Translations under genes and position numbers: made by a program
Notes under the pieces: model-generated
Told to the model about the DNA's origin: nothing
Seen by the model: the letters and a program-made list of their open reading frames with translations, nothing else
Database searches by the model: none
Part shown: positions 8,820-16,824 of the stretch, one piece after another
How positions within the stretch are numbered: the stretch's first letter is position 1
Layout: each line of letters starts with the position of its first letter
Origin: UBA1672 sp050633285
Lineage (GTDB): Bacteria; Pseudomonadota; Alphaproteobacteria; Micavibrionales; Micavibrionaceae
Direction of reading: 5' to 3'
Assembly: GCA_050633285.1 (NCBI GenBank)
Contig: JBOEGG010000001.1
Span: forward strand, 703,650 to 767,649
Length of the DNA: 64,000 nt

Positions 8820-8944
8820 AGAAATATTTAAAAAACCAAACGAGTTTTTGCGAATGACTTTCAACTGCATGATTATGGTTAAACTATTGTGTGTAAAAGT
8901 AAAAAAATCATCCCCTTTATATGAATAATGCCTTGATTCTTCCT

Positions 8945-8972
8945 TTGAAATTTGTGACATAGCCCGTATGAT
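8945..8972 (+). promoter_or_regulatory. Predicted sigma-70-type promoter of sdhCDAB
   Basis: TTGAAA at 8945-8950 and TATGAT at 8967-8972 are separated by 16 bp, close to the housekeeping consensus. They lie 59 bp before the sdhC start codon, and no better candidate was seen in this gap. Confidence 0.55.
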
Positions 8973-9030
8973 ATTTCAGTTGTGAATATCGCAACACATA
9001 ATAAAATCTGAATAGGGACACATTTTAAAA

Positions 9031-9435
9031 ATGTCTGATGTAACGAAAAAGGTTCAAAGACCGTTATCACCGCACTTGCAGGTGTATCGGCTACCTCTTA
9101 CAGCCTTGCTGTCTATTACACACCGTATTACGGGAACTGCACTTTCAATAGGAACAATTCTGGTTACGGCTTTCTTGATTGCTGCGGCAACAGGTGAGGC
9201 GGAATACAATTTTGTTATGGGATTGGCAACAAGTGTCGTTGGACAGGTTGTTTTATTCCTTTGGTCTGCTGCGCTGTACTATCACATGTGTAACGGTATA
9301 CGTCACATGTTTTGGGATACAGGCAAGTTTCTGCAAAAGGGACAGGCAATGCGCACAAATTACATCGTGTTGATGGCTGCGTTCATATGTACTGGTCTGA
9401 CATGGTTTATCGCATGCGGTTGTTTGGTGAAGTAG
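9031..9435 (+). CDS. sdhC: Succinate dehydrogenase cytochrome b556 subunit
   Basis: The 134-residue, three-helix membrane anchor of complex II carries the family motif RPLSPHLQVY at the N-terminus, the quinone-site region SITHRITG (Ser28, Arg32), and YYHMCNGIRH with the heme b ligand His85. It holds the catalytic subunits to the inner membrane and passes electrons to ubiquinone. It is first in sdhCDAB; sdhD follows after 9 bp. The ribosome site AGGGA is 12 bp from the ATG, slightly far. Order and sequence are typical of alphaproteobacteria and mitochondria. Confidence 0.96.
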   Translation: MSDVTKKVQRPLSPHLQVYRLPLTALLSITHRITGTALSIGTILVTAFLIAAATGEAEYNFVMGLATSVVGQVVLFLWSAALYYHMCNGIRHMFWDTGKFLQKGQAMRTNYIVLMAAFICTGLTWFIACGCLVK

Positions 9436-9444
9436 GAGAAGAAA

Positions 9445-9849
9445 ATGTCAGGATTACAAAAAGATAGTTACGCGGCCCCTTTGAAAACTGCCAAAGGATT
9501 AGGCTCTGCGCACGAGGGTACAGATCATTGGCTTAAACAAAAAATAACGGCACTTGCAAATGTGCCATTGATCCTGTGGTTGATCTTCTCAATCATTGGA
9601 TTACAAGGCGCATCTTATGCCGAGTTTACAGGATGGTTGGCGCAACCGCTAAATGCCATTTTGATGATCTTGTTGATTGTCTCTGTAACCTATCACGCGA
9701 AGCTGGGCACGCAGGTAATAACAGAAGATTATATATCTTCCGAAGGATTTAAGATGGTGAAGTTGATTGGACAAAAAATCTTCTTCTTTGCAATTGCAGT
9801 GGCCTGTATTTTCAGTGTTCTGAAAATCGCATTTACAGCCAGCCTATAG
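9445..9849 (+). CDS. sdhD: Succinate dehydrogenase membrane anchor subunit
   Basis: The 134-residue second anchor of complex II has the N-terminal G-S-A-H-E-G-T-D-H-W motif common in alphaproteobacterial SdhD, three predicted transmembrane helices, and SVTYHAKLGTQVITEDY, which carries the His that helps bind heme and the Asp-Tyr near the quinone site. AGGAGAAGAAA precedes the ATG. It sits between sdhC and sdhA in one operon. Confidence 0.95.
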   Translation: MSGLQKDSYAAPLKTAKGLGSAHEGTDHWLKQKITALANVPLILWLIFSIIGLQGASYAEFTGWLAQPLNAILMILLIVSVTYHAKLGTQVITEDYISSEGFKMVKLIGQKIFFFAIAVACIFSVLKIAFTASL

Positions 9850-9886
9850 GGTGAATAAAAGAAATTTTTAAGGACAAGAGAAAAAA

Positions 9887-11677
9887 ATGACAAGCTCTTA
9901 CGAAATTATAGATCACGAATTTGATGTCGTCGTTGTTGGTGCAGGCGGAGCAGGCTTACGCGCCGGTTTCGGTTGTGCGGAAAAAGGATTGAAGACGGCG
10001 ATTATCTCAAAAGTTTTCCCAACGCGTTCACACACAGTTGCGGCACAGGGCGGTATTTCCGCTGCGCTGGGGAATATGGGTGAGGATAGCTGGCAGTTCC
10101 ATATGTATGACACGATTAAGGGGTCTGACTGGCTAGGTGATCAGGATGCAATTGAATATATGTGCCGTGAAGCAATTCCTGCGATTATTGAGTTAGAGCA
10201 TTACGGTGTACCATTCTCCCGTACAGCAGCAGGTAAGATTTACCAACGTGCTTTCGGTGGAATGACAACGCATTACGGTAAAGGAACAGCACAACGCACA
10301 TGTGCGGCGGCTGACCGTACAGGTCATGCGATCTTACACACGCTTTATACGCAAGCACTGAAAAATCAGGCGCAATTCTTTATTGAATATTTCGCACTTG
10401 ATTTGATTATGGCTGACGATGGATCATGTGTCGGTGTTATGGCGATGGATCTGGACACAGGTATTATGCATCGCTTCCGCGCACATCAGGTTATTCTGGC
10501 AACAGGTGGTTACGGACGCGCATACTTCTCTTGTACATCGGCTCACACATGTACGGGTGATGGTAATGCGATGGTTCTGCGTGCAGGTATTCCGTTACAG
10601 GATATGGAGTTTACACAATTCCACCCAACTGGAATTTATGGCGCAGGTTGTTTGATTACCGAAGGCGTGCGGGGTGAAGGTGGCTACCTGACTAACTCCG
10701 AAGGTGAACGCTTTATGGAGCGTTACGCACCAAGTGCCAAAGATTTGGCATCACGTGATGTTGTTTCCCGTTCAATGACAATTGAAATTCGCGAAGGCCG
10801 TGGCGTTGGCGAAGGTGCAGATCATATTCATTTGAACTTGATGCATTTAGAGCCTGAAATGATCCGTGAACGCCTACCGGGAATTGCGGAAAGTGCCCGT
10901 ATCTTTGCAGGCGTTGACGTTACGAAAGAGCCTATCCCTGTGTTGCCGACTGTGCACTATAATATGGGCGGTATTCAGGCCAACTATAAATGTGAAGTGA
11001 TTAATCCGACCAAGAAAGACCCGAACGCGATTGTTCCGGGCTTGATGGCAATTGGTGAGGCTGCATGTGTTTCCGTTCATGGTGCAAACCGTCTGGGCTC
11101 TAACTCATTGCTTGATCTTGTTGTCTTTGGTCGTGCGGCTGCTATTACTGCGGCGGAAACGGTTAAGCCGGGGCAGACACACCGTCCACTTGGCAATGAT
11201 GATGGATCACGTGCAATTGATCGTCTGGATCATTACCGTAACGCAAAGGGCGGCACAACAACTGCTGAGCTTCGTGGTCAGATGCAACGAACGATGCAGG
11301 ATCATGCGGCCGTGTTCCGTACTGGTGACGTGCTGAACGAAGGTGTTGAAAAAATTAATGAGTGTTTTGCAGGTAAAGTTGATCTTGGCCTTAAAGATCG
11401 CTCCTTGATCTTTAACACGGATCTTATCGAGACACTTGAACTTGATAACCTTCTGTCTCAGGCGGTTGTATCAATGCACTCTGCAGCAAATCGTGAGGAA
11501 TCACGCGGCGCACATGCGCGTGAAGATTTCCCCGATCGTGATGATAAGAAGTGGATGAAACATACTGTTACATCTATTGATGAAAAGGGTAAAACCGCAA
11601 TTTCATACCGTCCGGTTATCATGAAAACATTGACGGACGAGATTGAACCGTTCCCACCGAAAGCACGAGTGTACTAG
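9887..11677 (+). CDS. sdhA: Succinate dehydrogenase flavoprotein subunit
   Basis: The 596-residue catalytic subunit oxidises succinate to fumarate in the TCA cycle. Visible motifs are the FAD-binding VVVGAGGAGLRAG, SHTVAAQGGISAAL with the His that carries covalent FAD, the FHPTG substrate region, HYNMGGI, and GANRLGSNSLLDLVVFGRAA. Length is normal. It follows sdhD by 37 bp and precedes sdhB by 12 bp. Covalent flavinylation normally needs SdhE, which is not in this window. Confidence 0.98.
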   Translation: MTSSYEIIDHEFDVVVVGAGGAGLRAGFGCAEKGLKTAIISKVFPTRSHTVAAQGGISAALGNMGEDSWQFHMYDTIKGSDWLGDQDAIEYMCREAIPAIIELEHYGVPFSRTAAGKIYQRAFGGMTTHYGKGTAQRTCAAADRTGHAILHTLYTQALKNQAQFFIEYFALDLIMADDGSCVGVMAMDLDTGIMHRFRAHQVILATGGYGRAYFSCTSAHTCTGDGNAMVLRAGIPLQDMEFTQFHPTGIYGAGCLITEGVRGEGGYLTNSEGERFMERYAPSAKDLASRDVVSRSMTIEIREGRGVGEGADHIHLNLMHLEPEMIRERLPGIAESARIFAGVDVTKEPIPVLPTVHYNMGGIQANYKCEVINPTKKDPNAIVPGLMAIGEAACVSVHGANRLGSNSLLDLVVFGRAAAITAAETVKPGQTHRPLGNDDGSRAIDRLDHYRNAKGGTTTAELRGQMQRTMQDHAAVFRTGDVLNEGVEKINECFAGKVDLGLKDRSLIFNTDLIETLELDNLLSQAVVSMHSAANREESRGAHAREDFPDRDDKKWMKHTVTSIDEKGKTAISYRPVIMKTLTDEIEPFPPKARVY

Positions 11678-11689
11678 GAGAATAAGATA

Positions 11690-12499
11690 ATGGCTGAATT
11701 TAAACTTCCAAAACATTCGCAAATGCAAAAAGGCGAGAAAATAGACGCGTCTAACGGTGCGAAGAATACAAAAACATTTAAAGTCTATCGTTGGTCACCT
11801 GAGGATATTGATGAGAATGGCGAGGCAAAGAATCCACGTCTGGACGAGGTCACAATCGATCTGGATAAGTGTGGTCCCATGGTTCTGGATGCACTCCTCT
11901 ATATCAAAGACGAAGTGGATAGCACATTAACGCTACGTCGTTCCTGCCGTGAGGGGATCTGCGGATCTTGCGCGATGAATATCGATGGTACAAACACTTT
12001 GGCCTGTACAAAGGCAATTGATGAAGTGAAGGGCGATGTAAAAATTACACCGTTACCACATATGCCGGTGGTTAAGGATTTAGTTCCTGATCTAAATCAC
12101 GTTTACGCGCAATATACATCGATTGAGCCATGGCTGAAATCCGATACACCTGCTCCAAATCGTGAACGTTTACAATCAGAGGAAAGCGCTCTGGTCCTCA
12201 ATGGTGAAGATGGTCACGGTCCTGCGGGCTGTATCCTGTGTTTCTGTTGTTCAACCAGTTGTCCGTCTTATTGGTGGAACGGTGATAAATTCCTTGGACC
12301 AGCAATTCTGCTCCAAGCATATCGTTGGATCGCCGATAGTCGTGATGATGCAACGGGTGAGCGTCTGGATCAATTAGAAGACCCGTTCCGTTTGTATCGC
12401 TGTCATACGATCATGAACTGTACAAACACATGTCCTAAGGGCTTAAATCCGGCAAAGGCGATTGCAGAGATTAAAAAGTTGATGGTTGCGCGTCGTTAA
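11690..12499 (+). CDS. sdhB: Succinate dehydrogenase iron-sulfur subunit
   Basis: The 269-residue electron-transfer subunit of complex II carries all three cluster motifs: SCREGICGSC with a later C (2Fe-2S), CILCFCCSTSC (4Fe-4S and 3Fe-4S) and CHTIMNCTNTCPKGLNP. It passes electrons from the SdhA flavin to the quinone site at the membrane anchors. The N-terminal extension of about 20 residues is usual in this class. It is the last gene of the operon and is followed by a strong terminator. Confidence 0.98.
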   Translation: MAEFKLPKHSQMQKGEKIDASNGAKNTKTFKVYRWSPEDIDENGEAKNPRLDEVTIDLDKCGPMVLDALLYIKDEVDSTLTLRRSCREGICGSCAMNIDGTNTLACTKAIDEVKGDVKITPLPHMPVVKDLVPDLNHVYAQYTSIEPWLKSDTPAPNRERLQSEESALVLNGEDGHGPAGCILCFCCSTSCPSYWWNGDKFLGPAILLQAYRWIADSRDDATGERLDQLEDPFRLYRCHTIMNCTNTCPKGLNPAKAIAEIKKLMVARR

Positions 12500-12525
12500 T
12501 ACGGGCAGCTTGTAAAATGAATTTT

Positions 12526-12565
12526 AAAACCCTGTAGAGAAGAGATATTCTTTACAGGGTTTTTT
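12526..12565 (+). terminator. Intrinsic terminator of sdhCDAB
   Basis: An 11-bp perfect stem (AAAACCCTGTA with TACAGGGTTTT) encloses a 16-base loop and ends in a T run. Confidence 0.88.
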
Positions 12566-12633
12566 AAAGAGTTTTTCTTGCTTTATCTTCTCTAAATTTG
12601 CTAATGAGATTTCATATGTGAAGGGAATGTAAC

Positions 12634-12966
12634 TTGTCAGATATAATAAAAAATAAGCCTTCTGCCGCGCGCATTGCATTTACTGAGCGTGTGAAGCGCT
12701 TTAGTTATGGAACGGCTGCATTTCTTGCTATTGCATCAACAGGCGTAGTAGATGAAGAGAGTGAATTGACACATGAGGGCAATGAGCAGTCCCATGTAAG
12801 GTATCTTGAAAATCAAGGCTGTGATGGAAATATGTACCTGCGTGGAGATATTCCTTTTTGTCCTGATACACAGGATGAAGCAGAAGTCACAAAACACTCC
12901 CCAAATAAAACTTTAGAAGAGGAGCATGAGGGTGAAAACATAGGTGTAGAACTTACAGCGCCTTAA
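12634..12966 (+). CDS. Hypothetical protein
   Basis: A 110-codon frame starts with TTG at 12634 behind AAGGGA. The N-terminus is basic (KNKPSAARIAFTERVKR) and leads into a weakly hydrophobic stretch at about residues 25-39 (SYGTAAFLAIASTGV). The rest is very acidic with two Cys near residues 69 and 82. It may be a membrane-associated or exported protein. I recognise no family. It overlaps the end of the convergent DUF167 gene by 14 bp. Coding status is supported by the ribosome site and base composition only. Confidence 0.5.
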   Translation: MSDIIKNKPSAARIAFTERVKRFSYGTAAFLAIASTGVVDEESELTHEGNEQSHVRYLENQGCDGNMYLRGDIPFCPDTQDEAEVTKHSPNKTLEEEHEGENIGVELTAP

Positions 12967-13231
12967 ATAAACTTGCCTCATTTATATTTGAAATTTCGAG
13001 AGTTTTCGTACGGCTCGTTTCACCGCGTATGATCCTGATACTGCTTTTTGAAATTTTCCAATGTTTAGAAAGTAAGGCAATAAGCGCTTTATTCGCTTTC
13101 CCATTTTCCGGAAGAGCCGTGACATGAACCTTTAACGTCTGTTCTTCGAATAAATCTTTCTCCCACCCTAAAATTGAATTTTGGCGAGCATTTGGTGTTA
13201 AACGCACGGTAATTTTTTGAATTTCACTCAT
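12953..13231 (-). CDS. DUF167/YggU family protein
   Basis: The 92-residue protein matches the UPF0235 (DUF167) family: an N-terminal beta strand ITVRLTPNARQNSI, the core LKVHVTALPENGKANKALIALLSKHW, and IRIIRGETSRTKTLEI. The family is small, conserved and of unknown function. The length is normal. It is flanked by unrelated small genes, which gives no functional clue. Confidence 0.9.
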   Translation of the reverse strand: MSEIQKITVRLTPNARQNSILGWEKDLFEEQTLKVHVTALPENGKANKALIALLSKHWKISKSSIRIIRGETSRTKTLEISNINEASLFKAL

Positions 13232-13265
13232 GGACGAATTTTATCAGGGATGGTAGACAAATTCT

Positions 13266-13706
13266 ATGAGCCAGATAAATATTATAAAACTTGTTGTTGG
13301 TGTGTCTGATTTGCAGGAATTCTATGAATGGCAGCAACGTGAAATATTCGATTATCACGGAACACCTGCTGCGCCGTGTTGGACACGATATAAACCAAAA
13401 TCCGCAGACGATATCTTAGAAAAGGGCGGGTCAATATACCGCGTGATAAAAAATCGTATTCAATGCCGCCATAAAATTTTAGGCTTTGAAATGGTTGAAA
13501 CAGACCATAAAGGTACGATGTGTATGATCGTCCAGGATGCACAGATGATCGAAACTGTGCATATGCCACGCCGCGCTTTTCAGGGGTGGCGGTACCTAAA
13601 GCCCGGAGATATTCCCGAAGATAAGGGCATCTATGCTGATGGCGGTAAAGATGAAGTGATACCGGATGACTTGGCGCAAGAATTAAAAGATGCAGGCATC
13701 TTATAA
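13266..13706 (+). CDS. DUF1489 family protein
   Basis: The 146-residue protein fits DUF1489, a family largely confined to alphaproteobacteria. Typical elements are NIIKLVVGV at the start, GGSIYRVIKNRIQCRHKI in the middle and RRAFQGWRYLKPGDIP near the end. The function is unknown. It lies 34 bp from the divergently transcribed DUF167 gene. The family membership is a useful lineage marker. Confidence 0.9.
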   Translation: MSQINIIKLVVGVSDLQEFYEWQQREIFDYHGTPAAPCWTRYKPKSADDILEKGGSIYRVIKNRIQCRHKILGFEMVETDHKGTMCMIVQDAQMIETVHMPRRAFQGWRYLKPGDIPEDKGIYADGGKDEVIPDDLAQELKDAGIL

Positions 13707-13831
13707 TACGGCCATTGATCTGGCTTAGAAGAGTAGAAAGATCGTCACATAAAATATTGTTTCATTGTGTAACTCGATCAGAACTTATAGCGAATAAGTG
13801 CTGTAATGTTTTATATAAAAGGAGAGAGTAT

Positions 13832-14239
13832 ATGTTGAAAACAATACATGCATTCATATTGACGTTGGTTTTTATACCCGCTTTGGCGATTGCAGGAGCG
13901 AACATCTATACAGAAATTAATGCTGATCAGCTTGTTGAAATGCAAAAAACTACAAAAGGCTTGGTTGTTATTGATTCACGAGGCGGTAAGTGGTTTGACA
14001 ATCGCTTAATTGAAGGTGCTGTGCAACTAAGTGCGGATAATACAGATGAAGCACATTTAGCAGAAATTGCGCCGGCAAAGGATACTCCTATTGTCTTTTA
14101 TTGTAGTGATGTGAACTGTCCGGCTAGTAAAGCAGCAGCGCATCAAGCACATGATGCAGGCTATACCAATTTGTATAAATACCCGGGTGGTATTGCTGAT
14201 TGGGCAGAAAAAGGACTACCGATTGTAACTGTACAATAG
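13832..14239 (+). CDS. Exported rhodanese-like protein 1
   Basis: An open frame extends to 13715, but the ATG at 13832 follows AAGGAGAG and starts a normal signal peptide (residues 1-20, ending ALAIAGA). The 135-residue product is a single rhodanese domain with VVIDSRGG, the active-site loop FYCSDVNCPAS (Cys at the loop start) and the C-terminal NLYKYPGGIADW. Rhodaneses move sulfane sulfur; this one should act in the periplasm. A paralogue follows, separated by a terminator. The physiological acceptor cannot be deduced. Confidence 0.88.
   Translation: MLKTIHAFILTLVFIPALAIAGANIYTEINADQLVEMQKTTKGLVVIDSRGGKWFDNRLIEGAVQLSADNTDEAHLAEIAPAKDTPIVFYCSDVNCPASKAAAHQAHDAGYTNLYKYPGGIADWAEKGLPIVTVQ
14161..14203 (+). 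repeat. Near-identical 43-bp repeat, copy 1
   Basis: This stretch encodes the C-terminal rhodanese element YTNLYKYPGGIADW and matches 14639-14681 at 42 of 43 bases, far closer than the rest of the two genes. Confidence 0.9.
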
Positions 14240-14252
14240 TCATTTAAAAGTG

Positions 14253-14285
14253 AGCAGACATCGCGCCTGTGGTGTCTGCTTTTTT
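14253..14285 (+). terminator. Intrinsic terminator between the rhodanese genes
   Basis: An 8-bp stem (AGCAGACA with TGTCTGCT) with a 12-base loop is followed by a T run. It should separate the two genes' transcripts. Confidence 0.8.
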
Positions 14286-14306
14286 CATTAATTACAGAGG
14301 TTTGCC

Positions 14307-14711
14307 ATGAAAATAATTGCTTATACTGCCTTAATGGCTCTTGTAATGATGCCGTATATCGTTTTGGCAGCTGACACGAAAATTTATACCGACATTTCTG
14401 CTGAAGAATTGGTCGAGTTACAACACAACATGCCTACTCTTGTCATTTTAGATGTACGGGGGGAGGAGCAAATTGCAGATGGTATGATTAAAGGTGCAAT
14501 TAATTTACCAGTTTATCATTTCAAAGCCGACACTCTTAAAAATACTGTGCCAACGCTAGAGTCACCAATAGTTCTTTACTGCAATGATATCTATTGCAGT
14601 GCAAGTGCCTTGGCTGCAAGCAAGGCTTATAAGCTCGGCTATACTAATTTGTATAAATACCCGGGTGGTATTGCTGATTGGAAAGAAAAGAATCTTCCAC
14701 TTAATCCGTAA
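14307..14711 (+). CDS. Exported rhodanese-like protein 2
   Basis: The 134-residue paralogue of the preceding protein has a signal peptide (residues 1-21, ending VLAA), the rhodanese strand VILDVRGEEQ, the active loop LYCNDIYCSAS, and NLYKYPGGIADW near the end. The DVRG motif is closer to the classical rhodanese consensus than that of copy 1 (DSRG). The ribosome site ACAGAGG lies ahead of the ATG. Differences over the rest of the gene suggest an old duplication, while the last third may have been homogenised recently. It converges on nadC, which ends 11 bp further on. Confidence 0.88.
   Translation: MKIIAYTALMALVMMPYIVLAADTKIYTDISAEELVELQHNMPTLVILDVRGEEQIADGMIKGAINLPVYHFKADTLKNTVPTLESPIVLYCNDIYCSASALAASKAYKLGYTNLYKYPGGIADWKEKNLPLNP
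14639..14681 (+). repeat. Near-identical 43-bp repeat, copy 2
   Basis: Partner of 14161-14203, with one C-to-T difference. Confidence 0.9.
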
Positions 14712-14722
14712 TATGGGGGCTA

Positions 14723-15565
14723 TTACTCAATATCGAGCCCGATATCAAGCGCAGGAGCAGAGTGCGTCAGTGCGCCAACTGAGATATAATCAACACCTGT
14801 TTCTGCGATGTCCGCAACACTAAGTAATGTTACACCGCCCGAAGCCTCTGTGATCATTTGTCCGTTCACACGTGTTACAGCTTCTTTGAGATCAGGTAGA
14901 GCAAAATTGTCAAACATCACGATATCGGCTTTACCATTGGATAAGACCTCTGAAAGCTGGTCGAGCGTATCAACCTCAATTTCGATTTTTGCAGTATGCC
15001 CTGCGTTAGCCTTGGCTTGATTAAGAACTGCGTCAATGCCGCCCGCAATGGCGATGTGATTATCTTTAATCAATATAGAATCATCCAGACCAAAACGGTG
15101 ATTATACCCGCCGCCTGCACGCACGGCATATTTCTGCACCGCACGTAAACCTGCAAATGTCTTGCGCGTATCGGTAATTTTTGCATTTGTCCCCTGAACG
15201 GCAAGAACATATCGGCGTGTTAATGTCGCAATGCCTGACATATGAATCATGAAGTTTAACGCACAACGTTCCGCCGTTAATAGCGCAGATGCAGGCCCCT
15301 GAACAACGGCAATCTCTGCGCCGGCTTCCAACGTATCACCGTCTTGCGCATAGATTTCAAACTGAAAATCGGGATCAACATGTGAAAAACTGGAAAGAGC
15401 AAGGATAAGCCCCGCCAAAACGCCTTCTTCTCTCGCGCGAAAAACGGCGCGCACTTCGGCAGATGCAGGGATCACGCTCTGGCTTGTAATGTCAACGCCG
15501 TGGCCTAAATCTTCTTTTAGTGCCATGCGAACAAGGTCTTCGATTAATGGGGAGGGTAATTGCAT
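14723..15565 (-). CDS. nadC: Quinolinate phosphoribosyltransferase
   Basis: The 280-residue enzyme converts quinolinate and PRPP to nicotinate mononucleotide in de novo NAD synthesis. It shows EDLGHGVDITSQSVIP near the start, DTRKTFAGLRAVQKYAVRAGG, the strongly conserved HRFGLDDSILIKDNH, and EIEVDTL. It lies 36 bp downstream of nadA in the same operon. nadB (aspartate oxidase) is not in the window, so it or an aspartate dehydrogenase must lie elsewhere. Confidence 0.97.
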   Translation of the reverse strand: MQLPSPLIEDLVRMALKEDLGHGVDITSQSVIPASAEVRAVFRAREEGVLAGLILALSSFSHVDPDFQFEIYAQDGDTLEAGAEIAVVQGPASALLTAERCALNFMIHMSGIATLTRRYVLAVQGTNAKITDTRKTFAGLRAVQKYAVRAGGGYNHRFGLDDSILIKDNHIAIAGGIDAVLNQAKANAGHTAKIEIEVDTLDQLSEVLSNGKADIVMFDNFALPDLKEAVTRVNGQMITEASGGVTLLSVADIAETGVDYISVGALTHSAPALDIGLDIE

Positions 15566-15601
15566 CGTATTAACTCAATTCTATTGATATTAAGAGTGTT
15601 T

Positions 15602-16753
15602 TCACGCCGCTATCTCTGGTGATCGCGCCTTTGCTTTTCTAGCCGCCGCATGCGTCATAAGCTCTTTCATCTTTTCAAGAGGTACGCGTGCGCCTTCTAA
15701 TATCTCTTCCGGTATAATAATTTCATGTTGTTCTTGGATAAGAGAGTCATACACATTGCGTAAATTAATTTGCTTCATATGTGGGCAACCTTTACATGAA
15801 GAGCTTACAATTTGTGCCTCCGGATAAGCCATTGCAATCTGATACCCTTGCGCACAATCCGTAATCATCGCCAAAACTTTTGGCTTATGCTGCGCGACAT
15901 AATCGGCCATTTGCCCTGTTGATCCACTAAAATCAGAAACCTCGATAACTTCGGGTTTACATTCCGGGTGTGCCAAAATCACAATGCCCGGGTGTGTGAT
16001 ACGTAAAGTTTCAATTTCTTCACGGTCATAGCGTTCATGAACTTCGCATGATCCGGGGTGAATAATGACTTCAATTTTACGATCCAGTTCACCACGTTCA
16101 TACATGCCATCTAGTGTAACTTGCGTATTACGCGCCAAAAATTGATCTGGTGAAAGAATAACTTTATCAGTTTTCCATTCTCGCGTGATCTCTATCGCGA
16201 TATCGACAATATTGGCTGATGTACAAAGACTGTCTGATTTTGCGCGAACATCAACATATGTATTCGCGTAATTTACGACCGGAATACCGGGGTGGGTAAT
16301 ACGCATCAGATCAACATCTGCCGGCTCAATAGAAGAGGCAAGCGAACATCCTGCGTCCATACTTGGCTGTAAAACTTTCTTTTCCGGGTTTAATGTTTTT
16401 GCTGTTTCGGCCATAAATTTAACACCGGCATTCACAATGATCGATCTGTCATTAAACCTATCACTCGCCGCGGCCTCACCCATTTTTAGAGAGTCCCCAA
16501 GGAAATCACAGACAAAGGATACATAAGGGTGCATATAATTATGCCCTATTACAGTGGCATTTTTCTGCTTTTTGAGCTGTTCAATGGCGTAGATATACGG
16601 ACCGGCACGATCAGCTTCCCATTTCTCACGTGTGAGGAACGGGTCCGCAATTATGGCCTTCTCAAAGTAATGGTCCGTCTCGGCGCGGACACACGGATCA
16701 CTTGGCTCTAAGCCTTCTAATATGTCCGTAGACGCATGTTTCTGCGTGCTCAT
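15602..16753 (-). CDS. nadA: Quinolinate synthase
   Basis: The 383-residue 4Fe-4S enzyme condenses iminoaspartate with dihydroxyacetone phosphate to quinolinate. The sequence shows ATVIGHNYMHPYV, the NAGVKFMAETAK motif, DAGCSLASS, HPGSCEVHERYD, and SSSCKGCPHMK near the end; Cys residues in the first and last of these are candidates for cluster ligands. It is the first gene of nadA-nadC and lies head to head with rarA 71 bp away. Confidence 0.96.
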   Translation of the reverse strand: MSTQKHASTDILEGLEPSDPCVRAETDHYFEKAIIADPFLTREKWEADRAGPYIYAIEQLKKQKNATVIGHNYMHPYVSFVCDFLGDSLKMGEAAASDRFNDRSIIVNAGVKFMAETAKTLNPEKKVLQPSMDAGCSLASSIEPADVDLMRITHPGIPVVNYANTYVDVRAKSDSLCTSANIVDIAIEITREWKTDKVILSPDQFLARNTQVTLDGMYERGELDRKIEVIIHPGSCEVHERYDREEIETLRITHPGIVILAHPECKPEVIEVSDFSGSTGQMADYVAQHKPKVLAMITDCAQGYQIAMAYPEAQIVSSSCKGCPHMKQINLRNVYDSLIQEQHEIIIPEEILEGARVPLEKMKELMTHAAARKAKARSPEIAA

Positions 16754-16824
16754 TTTTTTTCAACCCTTCACAGGTAGTGAATAAAGAAGCTATATTCCAT
16801 ATCCACAAGGGTAAGGTCAAGACA

